This document shows positions 1 through 7,686 of a DNA stretch of 10,312 nucleotides, piece after piece (the first letter of the stretch is position 1; every line of letters begins with the position of its first letter). The position numbers and the translations under genes are program-made. A model generated the notes under the pieces. The model searched no databases. It had not been told where the DNA came from and worked only from the letters and a program-made list of their open reading frames with translations. The stretch comes from Saccoglossus kowalevskii (lineage: Eukaryota > Hemichordata > Enteropneusta > Harrimaniidae), in contig NW_003124920.1 in assembly GCF_000003605.2 (NCBI RefSeq), positions 19,958-30,269 on the forward strand, read 5' to 3'.

Positions 1-56
1 TCAATGAAATATGTCAATATAATTATTCATGATTTAAATTTGCATGTGTTTAACAG

Positions 57-100
57 AGATCGCTCCAGCGGTCATTGCGGCTTCCAATGGTGAACCCTGA
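57..100 (+). other. Possible terminal coding exon of an unidentified upstream gene
   Basis: A short, G+C-richer stretch follows an acceptor-like TTTAACAG that ends at 56. One frame starting with the two exon bases AG reads IAPAVIAASNGEP and then stops at TGA 98-100. AATAAA motifs at 371-376 and 726-731 could serve as poly(A) signals. The pyrimidine tract is poor, the peptide is only about 14 residues, and I recognise no family, so this could be chance. Confidence 0.15.
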
Positions 101-378
101 ATAATCCGCATCTGCTTACAATTTATCATGGTAGCGTTCATGGCATGTTATTGAAATTACTAAAAGAAAACTGGCGGTTATAATTGTCGAATACGGAATG
201 TTAGTTGAAATAACAAGACGCCGATAAATATGATAGTTATGTTCTGGTATCCGGGGCAATTAGTCTAACATTATGGCGTGTTTAATACTTTGCGTGATTG
301 GCTATATGTGTGAAGGCCACGCCTTAGAGTCTTTTAACTTCTCTGTAATTGGTTAACAGTTGGAAAAGTGAATAAAGT

Positions 379-438
379 GGTCTCGGCACGAGAGAGTCAG
401 TCGGGGATGCGGCCCGAGAAGCTAACACGGCTGAGACC
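379..438. other. Strongly foldable 60-base segment (nested hairpins)
   Basis: GGTCTCGGC (379-387) pairs with GCTGAGACC (430-438), giving nine pairs with one G-T/U. Inside, TCGGG (401-405) pairs with CCCGA (413-417) around a 7-base loop. The segment is clearly more G+C-rich than its surroundings. It does not match tRNA, snRNA or other RNA families that I recognise, and no A/B box is evident. A structured RNA, a leader element or a chance fold are all possible. Confidence 0.3.
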
Positions 439-598
439 AAATGTAACACACAGTTCTCTGTGTGTCTTTGTTCGATTGAATGGGTGGCGAACTTCCCGAT
501 CACCGGTTACCTGACTTGAAGGTTTAATAACTCGATAATTAAGCCATCATATAAGTATCCATAGTTGTTTATTTGACATACCTTCACCTACATGTATG

Positions 599-606
599 TG
601 ACGTCA
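599..606. promoter_or_regulatory. CRE-like palindrome TGACGTCA
   Basis: This is an exact match to the full consensus for CREB/ATF bZIP factors. It lies about 20 bases before a CTCF-like motif (625-634) and 167 bases before the candidate non-coding exon at 773-902. It could belong to a distal promoter, but it is 3.6 kb from the LONRF start codon and an eight-base match can occur by chance. Confidence 0.3.
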
Positions 607-772
607 GAGCAGTTCTTCGTCGCTAGAGGGCGCATGTACGCTGTCAGCTAGAGAGAATTAACTTAAGTGCATTGCCCAGCACACGAACACTCTGTCTAAA
701 CATTCTAATATAGCACCCGTGAAGAAATAAAGCTATATACTTAACTTTTAGTTTATTTTTTTCATTTTCTAG

Positions 773-902
773 GTTTAGTAACAGAGATGTTATTTTCATT
801 GGATGACAAATATCTCTAGTTTGTCAATTGGTTTCATGGAGATCAGATGTACGTCAATATGACATCTTAACAGACACCAGAAATCTACGCTTGCTTGGAC
901 GG
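773..902 (+). other. Candidate non-coding (5' UTR or lncRNA) exon
   Basis: The left boundary has a branch-like TACTTAAC, a long pyrimidine tract and TTTTCTAG ending at 772. The right boundary is a near-perfect donor, GG|GTAAGT, at 903. The 130 bases between are a normal exon size. All three forward frames contain stops (for example TAG at 776-778), so it would be non-coding, such as a 5' UTR exon of the downstream LONRF gene or part of an lncRNA. The evidence is splice-site pattern only. Confidence 0.3.
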
Positions 903-1235
903 GTAAGTTTTTGTTGGCATACCTCATATTGTCCCATAGTCGAAATAATTCACACGGTGCGGGTCTTTAATTGCCCATTGTGGGTAAAAATTGAACAAAT
1001 GAATATATTTTGATTTCTGTTAGATTTTCCTGGGTGGTAGCAGACAGACAGTGGTGTGAAAGTGATTGAAGATAAGGAAATGACATAACAGCCAGATTCA
1101 CTGTATATGAACGGTAAACGCATTGCGGGAAATCCACAGATGATACAACTCAGCATTGTCGGTAAAAGACGTCACTGTACAGTACCCGGAACAAACAGTT
1201 TACCTTGTTTCGATCGAATGAGCATGCGTGTACTT
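903..1235. other. Non-coding stretch, nothing recognised
   Basis: Beyond the donor-like sequence at 903 and a weak acceptor-like TTTCTGTTAG ending at 1023, I see nothing interpretable. Short open frames on both strands lack any family pattern. Confidence 0.5.
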
Positions 1236-1353
1236 TTGAAAATCGGCGCATTTTTACGTTTACATTACATGGAATTTTGTGGTCCGAACTAAATTGACAA
1301 GTTATATATGCATATATCTCAGCATTTTGCTCGGTGACAATATGGTGTAGTGA
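1236..1353 (+). repeat. Dispersed repeat, copy 1
   Basis: This copy starts at TTGAAAATCGGCGCATTTTT, continues with ACGTTTACATTACATG, and ends with TCGGTGACAATATGGTGTAG. The same blocks in the same order and similar spacing recur at 1772-1882, and the first block recurs at 1486-1545. No open frame or terminal inverted repeats are obvious. Confidence 0.75.
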
Positions 1354-1485
1354 AGTTAACATTAAACATGCCTGTGGGTACTCGACCGGAGCCTAGACTC
1401 GGAGTAGAAAGTATTGTGCGAGGCGCAGTAGTGGTTAATAATTCAATAGAAGAAAAAGAATATTCACCGACATTGACACAGCCTT

Positions 1486-1545
1486 TGTTTAATTTGTTTG
1501 ACCAATGAAAATCGGCGCATTTTACGTTTTATATGTATTAGAATG
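1486..1545 (+). repeat. Dispersed repeat, truncated copy 2
   Basis: The segment TTTGACCAATGAAAATCGGC with its following GCATTTTACGTTT matches the left part of the copy at 1751-1882, including the preceding TTTGTT and TTTGACCA bases. The right-hand block with GACAATATGGTG is missing, so it is truncated or diverged just before the poly-T run at 1554-1564. Confidence 0.65.
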
Positions 1546-1602
1546 AAAAGGAATTTTTTTTTTTAAATTCGGGAACATAACATTTATTCTCTTATTTGAA
1601 TG

Positions 1603-1624
1603 TTTTTTTTTGGGGGGGGGGGGG
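1603..1624 (+). repeat. Homopolymer pair T9 followed by G13
   Basis: Nine T are followed directly by thirteen G. A G13 run could form a G-quadruplex and is prone to polymerase slippage, so its length may be uncertain in the assembly. A T11 run lies 40 bases upstream (1554-1564). Confidence 0.85.
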
Positions 1625-1750
1625 TAGTGCGTCTACCAGTCCTGGTCAACAATTACTAGACAAATAGAGAATTCAAGTACATACGTAGTATGTACATTAT
1701 ATGAACAGAAGCTACCCTAAGACTGCTCCAATTTTACTGATAAAGTCAAT

Positions 1751-1882
1751 CTTTGTTCGACTTATTTGACCATTGAAAATCGGCGCATTTTTACGTTTAC
1801 ATTACATGACATTTTTGGGGTCTGAAAACTAAATTAACCTGTTACACATCCATTTTTCTCGGTGACAATATGGTGTAGTGAT
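1751..1882 (+). repeat. Dispersed repeat, copy 3
   Basis: This copy matches both others. The core starts at ATTGAAAATCGGCGCATTTT and ends with CTCGGTGACAATATGGTGTA. It shares its left flank (TTTGTTCGAC, TTATTTGACCA) with copy 2, which suggests the unit begins near 1751 and that copy 1 has lost or diverged in that flank. The three copies have the same orientation within about 650 bases. Confidence 0.75.
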
Positions 1883-1884
1883 GT

Positions 1885-2387
1885 ATACAGTCTTTCGAGT
1901 TTTTTATTCTTGGTTTTAGAATGGCTAGTTTAATCTAGGATGGAAATTGTACATGTAATGTTAAGTAAGCATTTGTTTGCTATAGAAATGCTCTGAACAC
2001 TAGAAACCACACCCACATGTACACATGAGTGCAATATTAACCCAGTCAAAGTAATCTGAGGATTGTTTTTGATAAAAGTTGTTGTTTCCAAAGACAATAG
2101 AGATATTTACTGCCTTGAATTATTCCTAAGTATTTTCGGCGAGAAATCTCATTTTTATCTCAAGATGGCGCTGTTGCATATATATGTTATCATAAGTCAA
2201 ATTAGTAGAGGGGTGCATACAACATTCGTCATTTTGTTTTACCTATGTATCTCATCAATTCTATCAGAATCTGGAGTTAAAAATGTTATGCTTTCGAAAA
2301 AGTACTTGATTGTATTGTGAGAATATGAAATTAATTCTTAAAAATATGGGTTTCTCAATCCCACATTATTTTACACTAGAGAATCAT
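1885..2387. other. Non-coding stretch, nothing recognised
   Basis: An 85-codon open frame from 2063 begins at a TTG, not an ATG, and shows no family pattern or codon bias I recognise. A YY1-like CAAGATGGCG occurs at 2161-2170, which may be chance. I see nothing else. Confidence 0.45.
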
Positions 2388-2590
2388 TCGAGGGACGATA
2401 ATTTCTGTAAAATCGTTTCACTTGGTGGGACAATAATGTTTACTCTCACTAAAACATGGAATATATACAAAAATCATGTATGCTGTTAGGGACAAATTCT
2501 GACTGAAAGTGCATGTAAATCATTCACTAAAAGAAAGAATGGACGTAAAATGATGTATGTGATGAGGGGACAATATCTGAGCGATTACTG
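2388..2590 (+). repeat. Degenerate tandem repeat, period about 78 bases in its clearest part
   Basis: The segment starting TCACTAAAACATGG at 2446 aligns with TCACTAAAAGAAAG at 2524, through a shared ATGTATG and GGGACAA block to TCTGA. GGGAC(A/G)AT-like blocks recur near 2392, 2428, 2489 and 2566. The copies are well diverged and the spacing of the GGGACAA blocks is uneven, so this is an old duplication. Confidence 0.45.
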
Positions 2591-3899
2591 GTCATATTAC
2601 ACAGGTGGTCTCTATATACAGGTCACTTTACATTCAAATCGCACTAGGACTGCACAGAAGTGTTAGGTATCGGATAACTAATACAGGTTTCATTGTATAT
2701 TGGAAATGGTCAATGTCTACAAAGCCATAATTCTAGTTTCACTTTGAAGAACATTGCTTTTACTTGCATGCATCATGTTGACGCCACAGATATATGAAAA
2801 GTACATTTTTAATATCAGTAATATTTCGTGAGAGATGAATTTGTCGGCAAATTAAACATTACGATTAACCTAATAATACGATTATGCTTGGCAGTAGTTG
2901 CAATGGGTGACCGTTGCTAATAACAAGCGCCTTCTGGAGCTGCCATGAACCCTTGGCTCCCAGCAGAGCTAGCATAAAATTTGTCAGGAACGTAAAAATA
3001 ATTTATCTGCATACCACACTCCTGGTCCCCTGTCTTTTTTTTGCACAGTCAGTCACTCTTTAAATAACAACGGTGTATCTTTGAATATTTCTAAATAAAA
3101 TGAAATGCATAAACACGTGTGACTGGCTTTTCCCAGGCCTCTGTCGAGTTTCCAGAGCTGCTGCTAATGGGGTTAGTACGAAGTCTATCTGACATCTCTA
3201 CATAAGGGCCCTGGAATCTGGACTTGTATTTACCATAAAAATGGGATGAGAAATGATTTTAAATTTACTATCATCAATTTTCTACTGTGACAGTTTTGTC
3301 CCGCATTCTCTCTTACCTATGGGGTATACATTTAAGTTCCCGGCCCCATTCCCGTGCATGTAGTACATATGGAGAATTTTTTCATAGCATAGTGTATGCT
3401 TCTAAAACGCTTATCTCTCTCAACAATGCCCAGAATCTCTCAATGGGGAGGCAAATGCAAGGGTCGGAAATTTCAGAATGGGTTCAAACAAAGGTAAGAC
3501 ATTTTTCTGGGTGTGTCGTGATCTTAGAATATCGGTTAGTAACAAGCTTGTCTGTGGTGCAAATAATCACTGCGCCACTTTCTGGAAACACCAAGTATTA
3601 TCTGAATTACACGGAGATACCAAAATACACCAAACACTACTACATGGCTTGTATCATTAAAACATGTCATTTTAATAACGAACTTTTAATAACACATGTA
3701 TCATTGCTATAAAAGAATTCTTCAAGCGAATTCGAATTCTGAATGTTGGAATCTCCTCAGAGTGTTATTCACGACAAATAACACACGATTATATAAATTA
3801 CTTAAATTACAAGTGACTTCAGTAAAGACAGTGCTGATCCAGTGCGGTAGAAAAAAAACAACTTCAATCATGTTAAGCTAACTATTGTTCTTGTGACGG
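2591..3899. other. Non-coding stretch, no supportable gene
   Basis: A perfect E-box (CACGTG) lies at 3114-3119, and acceptor-like sites occur at about 3049 (TTTTTTTTGCACAG) and 3137 (CTTTTCCCAG), each without a convincing exon. The longest open frame (3287-3712) has a GTG at its left end and shows no recognisable domain, signal peptide or repeat. A G+C-richer patch around 2925-2980 carries only a 36-codon frame on the minus strand with no recognisable product. Confidence 0.45.
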
Positions 3900-3912
3900 T
3901 TTATATCGCTAG

Positions 3913-3922
3913 AGCGCCACCT
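3913..3922 (-). promoter_or_regulatory. CTCF-like core motif (AGGTGGCGCT on the minus strand)
   Basis: The minus strand reads AGGTGGCGCT, an exact match to the ten-base core of the bilaterian CTCF motif. It is about 350 bases upstream of the LONRF start codon. Another related match, AGAGGGCGTT, lies at 4109-4118 on the plus strand. The flanking positions of the longer motif match less well. The role as an insulator or promoter-proximal site is inference. Confidence 0.35.
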
Positions 3923-4108
3923 ATAGTATTTTTTTTACATTACTTTGTTTTGGTGTTCATCATCTTTTGGCGGCATGTTTGTTATACATGAACGTTAAAT
4001 TGATCAGGGTCCTTCATAGGTCAAGTAACTTTATATCAATTTTGGATGATATGGCTGACATGTGTCTGTAATAATTGAGGAATTGTGGCATGTTCAATAA
4101 ATTACGTT

Positions 4109-4118
4109 AGAGGGCGTT
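4109..4118 (+). promoter_or_regulatory. CTCF-like motif (AGAGGGCGTT)
   Basis: This fits the AGRKGGCRSY core apart from one position (T in place of S). It lies 145 bases before the main ATG and just upstream of the uORF start. With the minus-strand site at 3913 it gives a roughly 200-base interval with two opposed sites near the likely promoter. CTAGAGGGCGC-like words are also common in invertebrate repeats, which is the main alternative. Confidence 0.25.
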
Positions 4119-4129
4119 TATTGGAGAGA

Positions 4130-4246
4130 ATGACCTTTGACCGCAATTTGACCAAAGTCAGTGTTGTTGTTTGTGCCTGTAAAATCTTACTGCAGATGGT
4201 TTTAGTTTCCTGTGTTACCGGTAGTCTCACGGGTTATTTCATTTGA
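4130..4246 (+). other. Upstream ORF (38 codons) in the leader of the LONRF gene
   Basis: An ATG at 4130 (G at -3) opens a 38-codon frame that ends at TGA 4244-4246, 16 bases before the main ATG. A second in-frame ATG at 4196 (G at +4) would give a 16-codon version. The uORF is in a different frame from the main protein. If transcription starts upstream of 4130, scanning ribosomes would meet it first, and it could dampen translation of the RING/TPR protein. Whether these bases are in the mature mRNA is not known: a plausible splice acceptor (TCTTACTGCAG, ending at 4195) lies inside the uORF and would leave only the short version. Confidence 0.4.
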
Positions 4247-4262
4247 TAAGCTGGTGTTAATC

Positions 4263-4869
4263 ATGGAAGACGTAGCGAAGACCGCATTTCTAAGTCACAA
4301 ATACGACCTGGCTGCACAGATATACGCTAGTGTGTTAGTCGAGCACGGTAATAATGATCAGGAATTGTGCCTGTGCCTTGCAGATGCTCTGGTTCGTTCT
4401 GGTAAATTGAACGAATCGGTGGATGCTTATCTTCGCGCTACACGGATAGGACATGTATCACCAGAAAGGCTCGTTCACCTTGTTACAGGAATTGTTGACA
4501 CTGAATGTAAACACTTAACTTTATTTACAAGGCATCGCAAACGGGATCGTGACACTCCGTCCGACCTTGTTTCGTGTTCTATGTGCAACGGTCTGATCCA
4601 TGAACCGGTCACCATACCGTGTGGCCATACGTATTGTAAACAGTGTGTCAGTCAGAAGCAGAAGTCACAAACATGTGGACTGTGTAGTACTCACGTATCC
4701 AATATCGAGCACTCAACTTTCAAGATCAACGTAGGATTGTCTCGGGTATTCGAGAAATTGTTTTCAGAGGAGACAAGGTCACGTAGGATAAGAGCTGAAG
4801 GTAATCGGTTGTTTGCAGATGGACAATTACAAGCTGCTTTAGATAAATATACAGAGGCGATTACCCTGG
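4263..4869 (+). CDS. LONRF: LONRF-family protein, coding exon 1 (N-terminal TPR-like region, RING finger, start of TPR 1)
   Basis: This exon encodes residues 1-202 plus the first base of codon 203. Residues 4-66 form TPR-like helical hairpins (the clearest at 33-66, with LADAL, GKLNESVDAY). Residues 105-141 are a C3HC4 RING finger with ligands C105, C108, C120, H122, C125, C128, C138 and C141, spaced CX2C-X11-CXH-X2-CX2C-X9-CX2C. The segment HEPVTIPCGHTYCKQC is typical of the first RING of LONRF proteins. Residues 174-202 start a TPR (AEGNRLF, AALDKYTEAI). RING proteins of this kind are expected to act as E3 ubiquitin ligases; that role is known for the family and inferred here. The start at 4263 is the first ATG after an in-frame TAG at 4203-4205 and has A at -3 and G at +4. 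The exon ends at a good donor (G|GTAAGA); reading through it meets TAA at 4902-4904. The paralogue (LONRF1, 2 or 3) cannot be decided from this part. Confidence 0.92.
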
Positions 4870-5133
4870 GTAAGATCACTTGCTTTAACAAGAATATGCT
4901 GTAAACCATTTGATTTTCGCCGTCTTACAGAATCCAATGTACACTGATGTTTAGTTTCTGTGCGACAAGCGTGAACCTGCCAGCATCGACCATTACAGTT
5001 TAACACAATGAAAATGTTTTCAAAGAAAGCAAATATTAAAATTGCCAAAATTTATTTAAATATAACTATCTATATATTATATAAATAATTTTATATCTTA
5101 TTTTAACTAATGCTAATTTATTGGCTTTTGTGA

Positions 5134-5344
5134 TACTGTAAAATGACTAATTTTCACTGGGTTTAAATTTCGCTGATTTAGCATTTCAGGCATATTCAGT
5201 GGGTTTTAAATTCACGGTTTTATCATTTAGATAATGTGTTCTATGCTAAATTTTACATATTCACTGGGTTTTAATTTAGCGCATTTTCCAGTCAGCGAAA
5301 TAAGCAAAATTAAAACCCAGTGAATAATTAACCCCTTTACAGTA
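5134..5344. mobile_element. TA-bounded palindromic MITE (family A, copy 1)
   Basis: The ends read TA-CTGTAAAATGAC and CCTTTACAG-TA. The inverted arms run inward through TCACTGGGTTTAAATTTCGC on the left and its complement on the right (about 5294-5325), with mismatches. It encodes no transposase. TA ends fit a target-site duplication by a Tc1/mariner-type transposase, which I infer. The TCACTGGGTTTTAAATTT motif occurs three times in direct orientation (about 5154, 5195, 5261) as well as inverted near the right end, so the element also holds internal repeats. Confidence 0.75.
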
Positions 5345-6026
5345 ACCACAACTTTGAATAAATAAATAAATACATGTAATAAATAAATATAAATTATATA
5401 AAAATAATTACAAATTAAATTAAAAATAGAATGGTATATCAGATTGTCTTTTCTCAGGAGCGAACTTCTAGGCACCACCTTCACTGCCTGGCAACCAGTG
5501 AAAACAACTTTATTTTGGGCTAGTTGTTAAAACTCTTCTGAACAGTGCAACATAGAATACTCTGTGACATAGCTCTGCCCCCAAGATTACATAAGATTGA
5601 ATGACTTGCTATTGTATTAAATATACATACAATTTTACAATGAACACATCTTTATGTTTATGCGTGCATGCATTCGTCCACGCATACATCTTGGAATACA
5701 AATGTTCATTTGCTTTTTGATCTGATTTGAGATGGCCAAATAGGTGGCCATTTCAGTGTCAAAAATTCATCAAAATCAAGCATTGCAGATTGGATTCAAA
5801 TTAATCGTCTGGCAGCCAGTGATGTATATATGACATTTATCATGTAACATATGTACACATGCACTCATTTATTGATATATCATGTCATGATTTGTTCCCT
5901 GGCTCATAAAATTTGGTAAATAAACCAGTTTTCACTATCACAGGTTTGAAATGAAATTATGCTATTGCTGTTTTTAATGAAATATGTATTGAATTTTTTT
6001 TTTTTTTTTATATATTATGAAGTGTC

Positions 6027-6564
6027 TTAAGGTAGAATCCTACTCATTATTTTTGAGAAAGTTGGTCATAAATCGCATGACAATGTTCATTGGTTTATTA
6101 TGTTCAATCATTAAGCTTTTGTCCCATGGCACCATGAAATAGCATTCTTTTGTGTGTTACAGTGATGTATTTTGAGCTATTTTTAGAACAATTCCATAGA
6201 GCGCACTGTTTAAAAAAGAATGCATTTTTCAACATTTTTTAAAACCCAGATTTTTGAACAAATTCAGTAAAACAAAAAGTACCCCATCATTAACAATATA
6301 TTATTTTTTCAGCCTACAGTATATCAACAGCCTACAATTTGAGATATGGCATAATATCTCTTCCCTAGAAACCTATGGTAAAAGCACTATAATACTGCCA
6401 TAATTGCAGCTAGCCACTAAAATACAACCATGATTTTCTCAAAAATAACCTGGTGACCCCCAAATTTTGTTAAGTCAATATTCTTATATTGCCCGAAAGT
6501 ACAATTTATGAAAAAAATGAATAAATTCTGGGTATTTGAAATCATGAGTAGGCTTCTACCTTAA
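6027..6564. mobile_element. TTAA-bounded non-autonomous element (piggyBac-like MITE candidate)
   Basis: The left end TTAA-GGTAGAATCCTACTCAT and the right end ATGAGTAGGCTTCTACC-TTAA are inverted repeats that match at 17 of the first 18 bases after TTAA and can be followed further. A subterminal pair, TATTTTTGAGAAA (near 6050) and TTTCTCAAAAATA (near 6435), is also inverted. The 530-base interior has no open frame of note. TTAA target duplication is characteristic of piggyBac transposases, but the tip is GGT and not the common CCC, so the superfamily is tentative. Confidence 0.7.
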
Positions 6565-7297
6565 TACATCTTAATACTGTTATGATTTCCATAAATGAGT
6601 TTTATTCAAATTTTAGATATGAACTGGCTATGAGCAATGTCTCTTGGTACTTTTCTATTTCTCGGTAACATAAGATGTACAATCACTCTGATTGGTCAAA
6701 TAGATTTTGAACTTCAATCAAACTGTTATGATGGTTACTAATATGATGGGGCTATAACTAATTCATGCTAATAACATCTATGGCATTCTTTCATGCAAAA
6801 ATGTTAAATCAAATGGTCTCCAAGTTTTCATTGACAGTGAGAGAGCCGCAAGACTAATTTATTACCCCTTAATAGTGTCATCGCATCAACTTTTCCCAAG
6901 ATCTATGTAAACAAGATATTTGGAATAGTGGACTTGATGATGGGAGAGGATGGAACTGTGAAAACAATTCATGTGGCTATCTTGCTTTCAACAAAATCAC
7001 TGTGGCCATTTGTAGCTAGTCTAATTGAAGATAGTCAAAACTAGTTTGTTTGATATATTCATTGTGAAGTGTATCACATGAAAAGTTATTTATTCTTATC
7101 ATATACTTCCTTGATATATTCTATTTCATGTGTACTAAATATGATTTGATCATGCTCACTCTGGATAATAATAATATCAGTCAATCCAGACAAAATGTTG
7201 AATGTCCAGATGCTACTTGGGATAGTAAACACTCATTGGAGTTGTCCATCTTACCAGTCTTCAGTGGCTGTCTAATATACCCTTCAGTCGTTTGTAA

Positions 7298-7499
7298 TAC
7301 TGTAAAATACTTTATTTTCGTTTAGAATTAATTTTCGCTATTTTCGCTGAAGGAATGATTGAGTGAAAATACAATCCAGCGAATATACTTTTTTTTCCTA
7401 TATTTTACATTCAACTCATGAAAATAAATTCCATACAAAACACCCAAAAAGTCTTTTCAACGAAAATTAATTCCAGCTAAAATAAAGTATTTTACAGTA
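7298..7499. mobile_element. TA-bounded palindromic MITE (family A, copy 2)
   Basis: The left arm TA-CTGTAAAATACTTTATTTT and the right arm AAAATAAAGTATTTTACAG-TA are near-perfect inverted repeats. They extend inward through GAATTAATTTTCG and its complement. The tip CTGTAAAAT is shared with the element at 5134-5344, but the interior differs, with TTTTCGCT words in place of CACTGGG words. There is no coding capacity. It ends 68 bases upstream of exon 2, so it sits close to the branch and acceptor region. Confidence 0.78.
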
Positions 7500-7567
7500 T
7501 ATGTATAGTTTTATACAACCATGATAATGCAGTGGACATCGATGACAATTTTGTCTTTATATTGCAG

Positions 7568-7686
7568 TACCAACTGAACATTTACTGTTTAGTAATCGTT
7601 CCCATGTCTATGCAACTCAAGGCAAGTTACAAGAAGCCCTTGTTGATGCAAATGAAGCCTGTAAACTTAAACCAGCCTGGCCAAAG
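7568..7686 (+). CDS. LONRF: LONRF-family protein, coding exon 2 (TPR 2)
   Basis: This 119-base exon supplies the last two bases of codon 203 and codons 204-242. It restores the frame exactly after the phase-1 intron 1 and ends in phase 0. The acceptor (TTTATATTGCAG) and donor (AAAG|GTAACA) are good matches to consensus. Residues 208-241 are a clean TPR with LLFSNRSHVY on helix A and the helix-B pattern GKLQEALVDANEACKLKP. Together with the end of exon 1 it completes TPR 1 (about 174-207). In LONRF proteins this TPR block lies between two RING fingers and is thought to bind partners or clients. The exon is too short to stand out as an isolated ORF and was found from the splice sites and the TPR pattern. 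Confidence 0.92.

Larger units (their letters stand above)
101..772. other. Non-coding stretch with a foldable segment, AATAAA motifs and a CRE site
   Basis: I see no supportable gene here. Distinct items are the foldable segment at 379-438, the AATAAA motifs at 371-376 and 726-731, a full CRE palindrome at 599-606, and a CTCF-like motif at 625-634. The last 40 bases (about 735-772) look like the 3' end of an intron, with a branch-like TACTTAAC, a long T-rich tract and TTTTCTAG. Confidence 0.5.
4870..7567 (+). other. LONRF intron 1 (phase 1), with three MITE-like elements
   Basis: This 2698-base A+T-rich intron separates codon 203 after its first base. It contains two TA-bounded palindromic elements (5134-5344, 7298-7499), one TTAA-bounded element (6027-6564), an AATAAATAAATA-rich low-complexity patch at about 5355-5430, and a poly-T run near 5994-6009. 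A short inverted pair, TATGCGTG and CACGCATA, lies near 5660-5690. I find no coding sequence in it. Confidence 0.85.

Noticed and set aside
2890-2980. Minus-strand 36-codon frame in a G+C-richer patch
   Set aside because: It is short, has no recognised family and has no clear splice or promoter context. The base composition alone is not enough.
3138-3207. Open stretch after CTTTTCCCAG that could be an exon
   Set aside because: There is no convincing donor, the frame soon hits a stop, and no protein family is recognisable.
3287-3712. Longest open frame outside the LONRF gene (about 140 codons, + strand)
   Set aside because: It begins with GTG, has no recognisable domain, signal peptide or membrane pattern, overlaps another open frame of similar quality, and lies in A+T-rich DNA with no matching splice context.
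4212-4262. Upstream extension of LONRF exon 1 by 17 codons
   Set aside because: The triplet at 4212 is GTG, not ATG. The first in-frame ATG after the TAG at 4203-4205 is at 4263, in a strong context.
4870-4904. Reading exon 1 on to the TAA at 4902 as a complete short protein
   Set aside because: It would cut TPR 1 in half, whereas splicing at 4869/7568 completes a 34-residue TPR in frame and continues through two more.
5227-5484. Minus-strand open frame of 85 codons in intron 1
   Set aside because: It runs through the MITE end and the AATAAATA low-complexity patch. The hydrophobic residues come from A+T-rich codons and do not indicate a real membrane protein.
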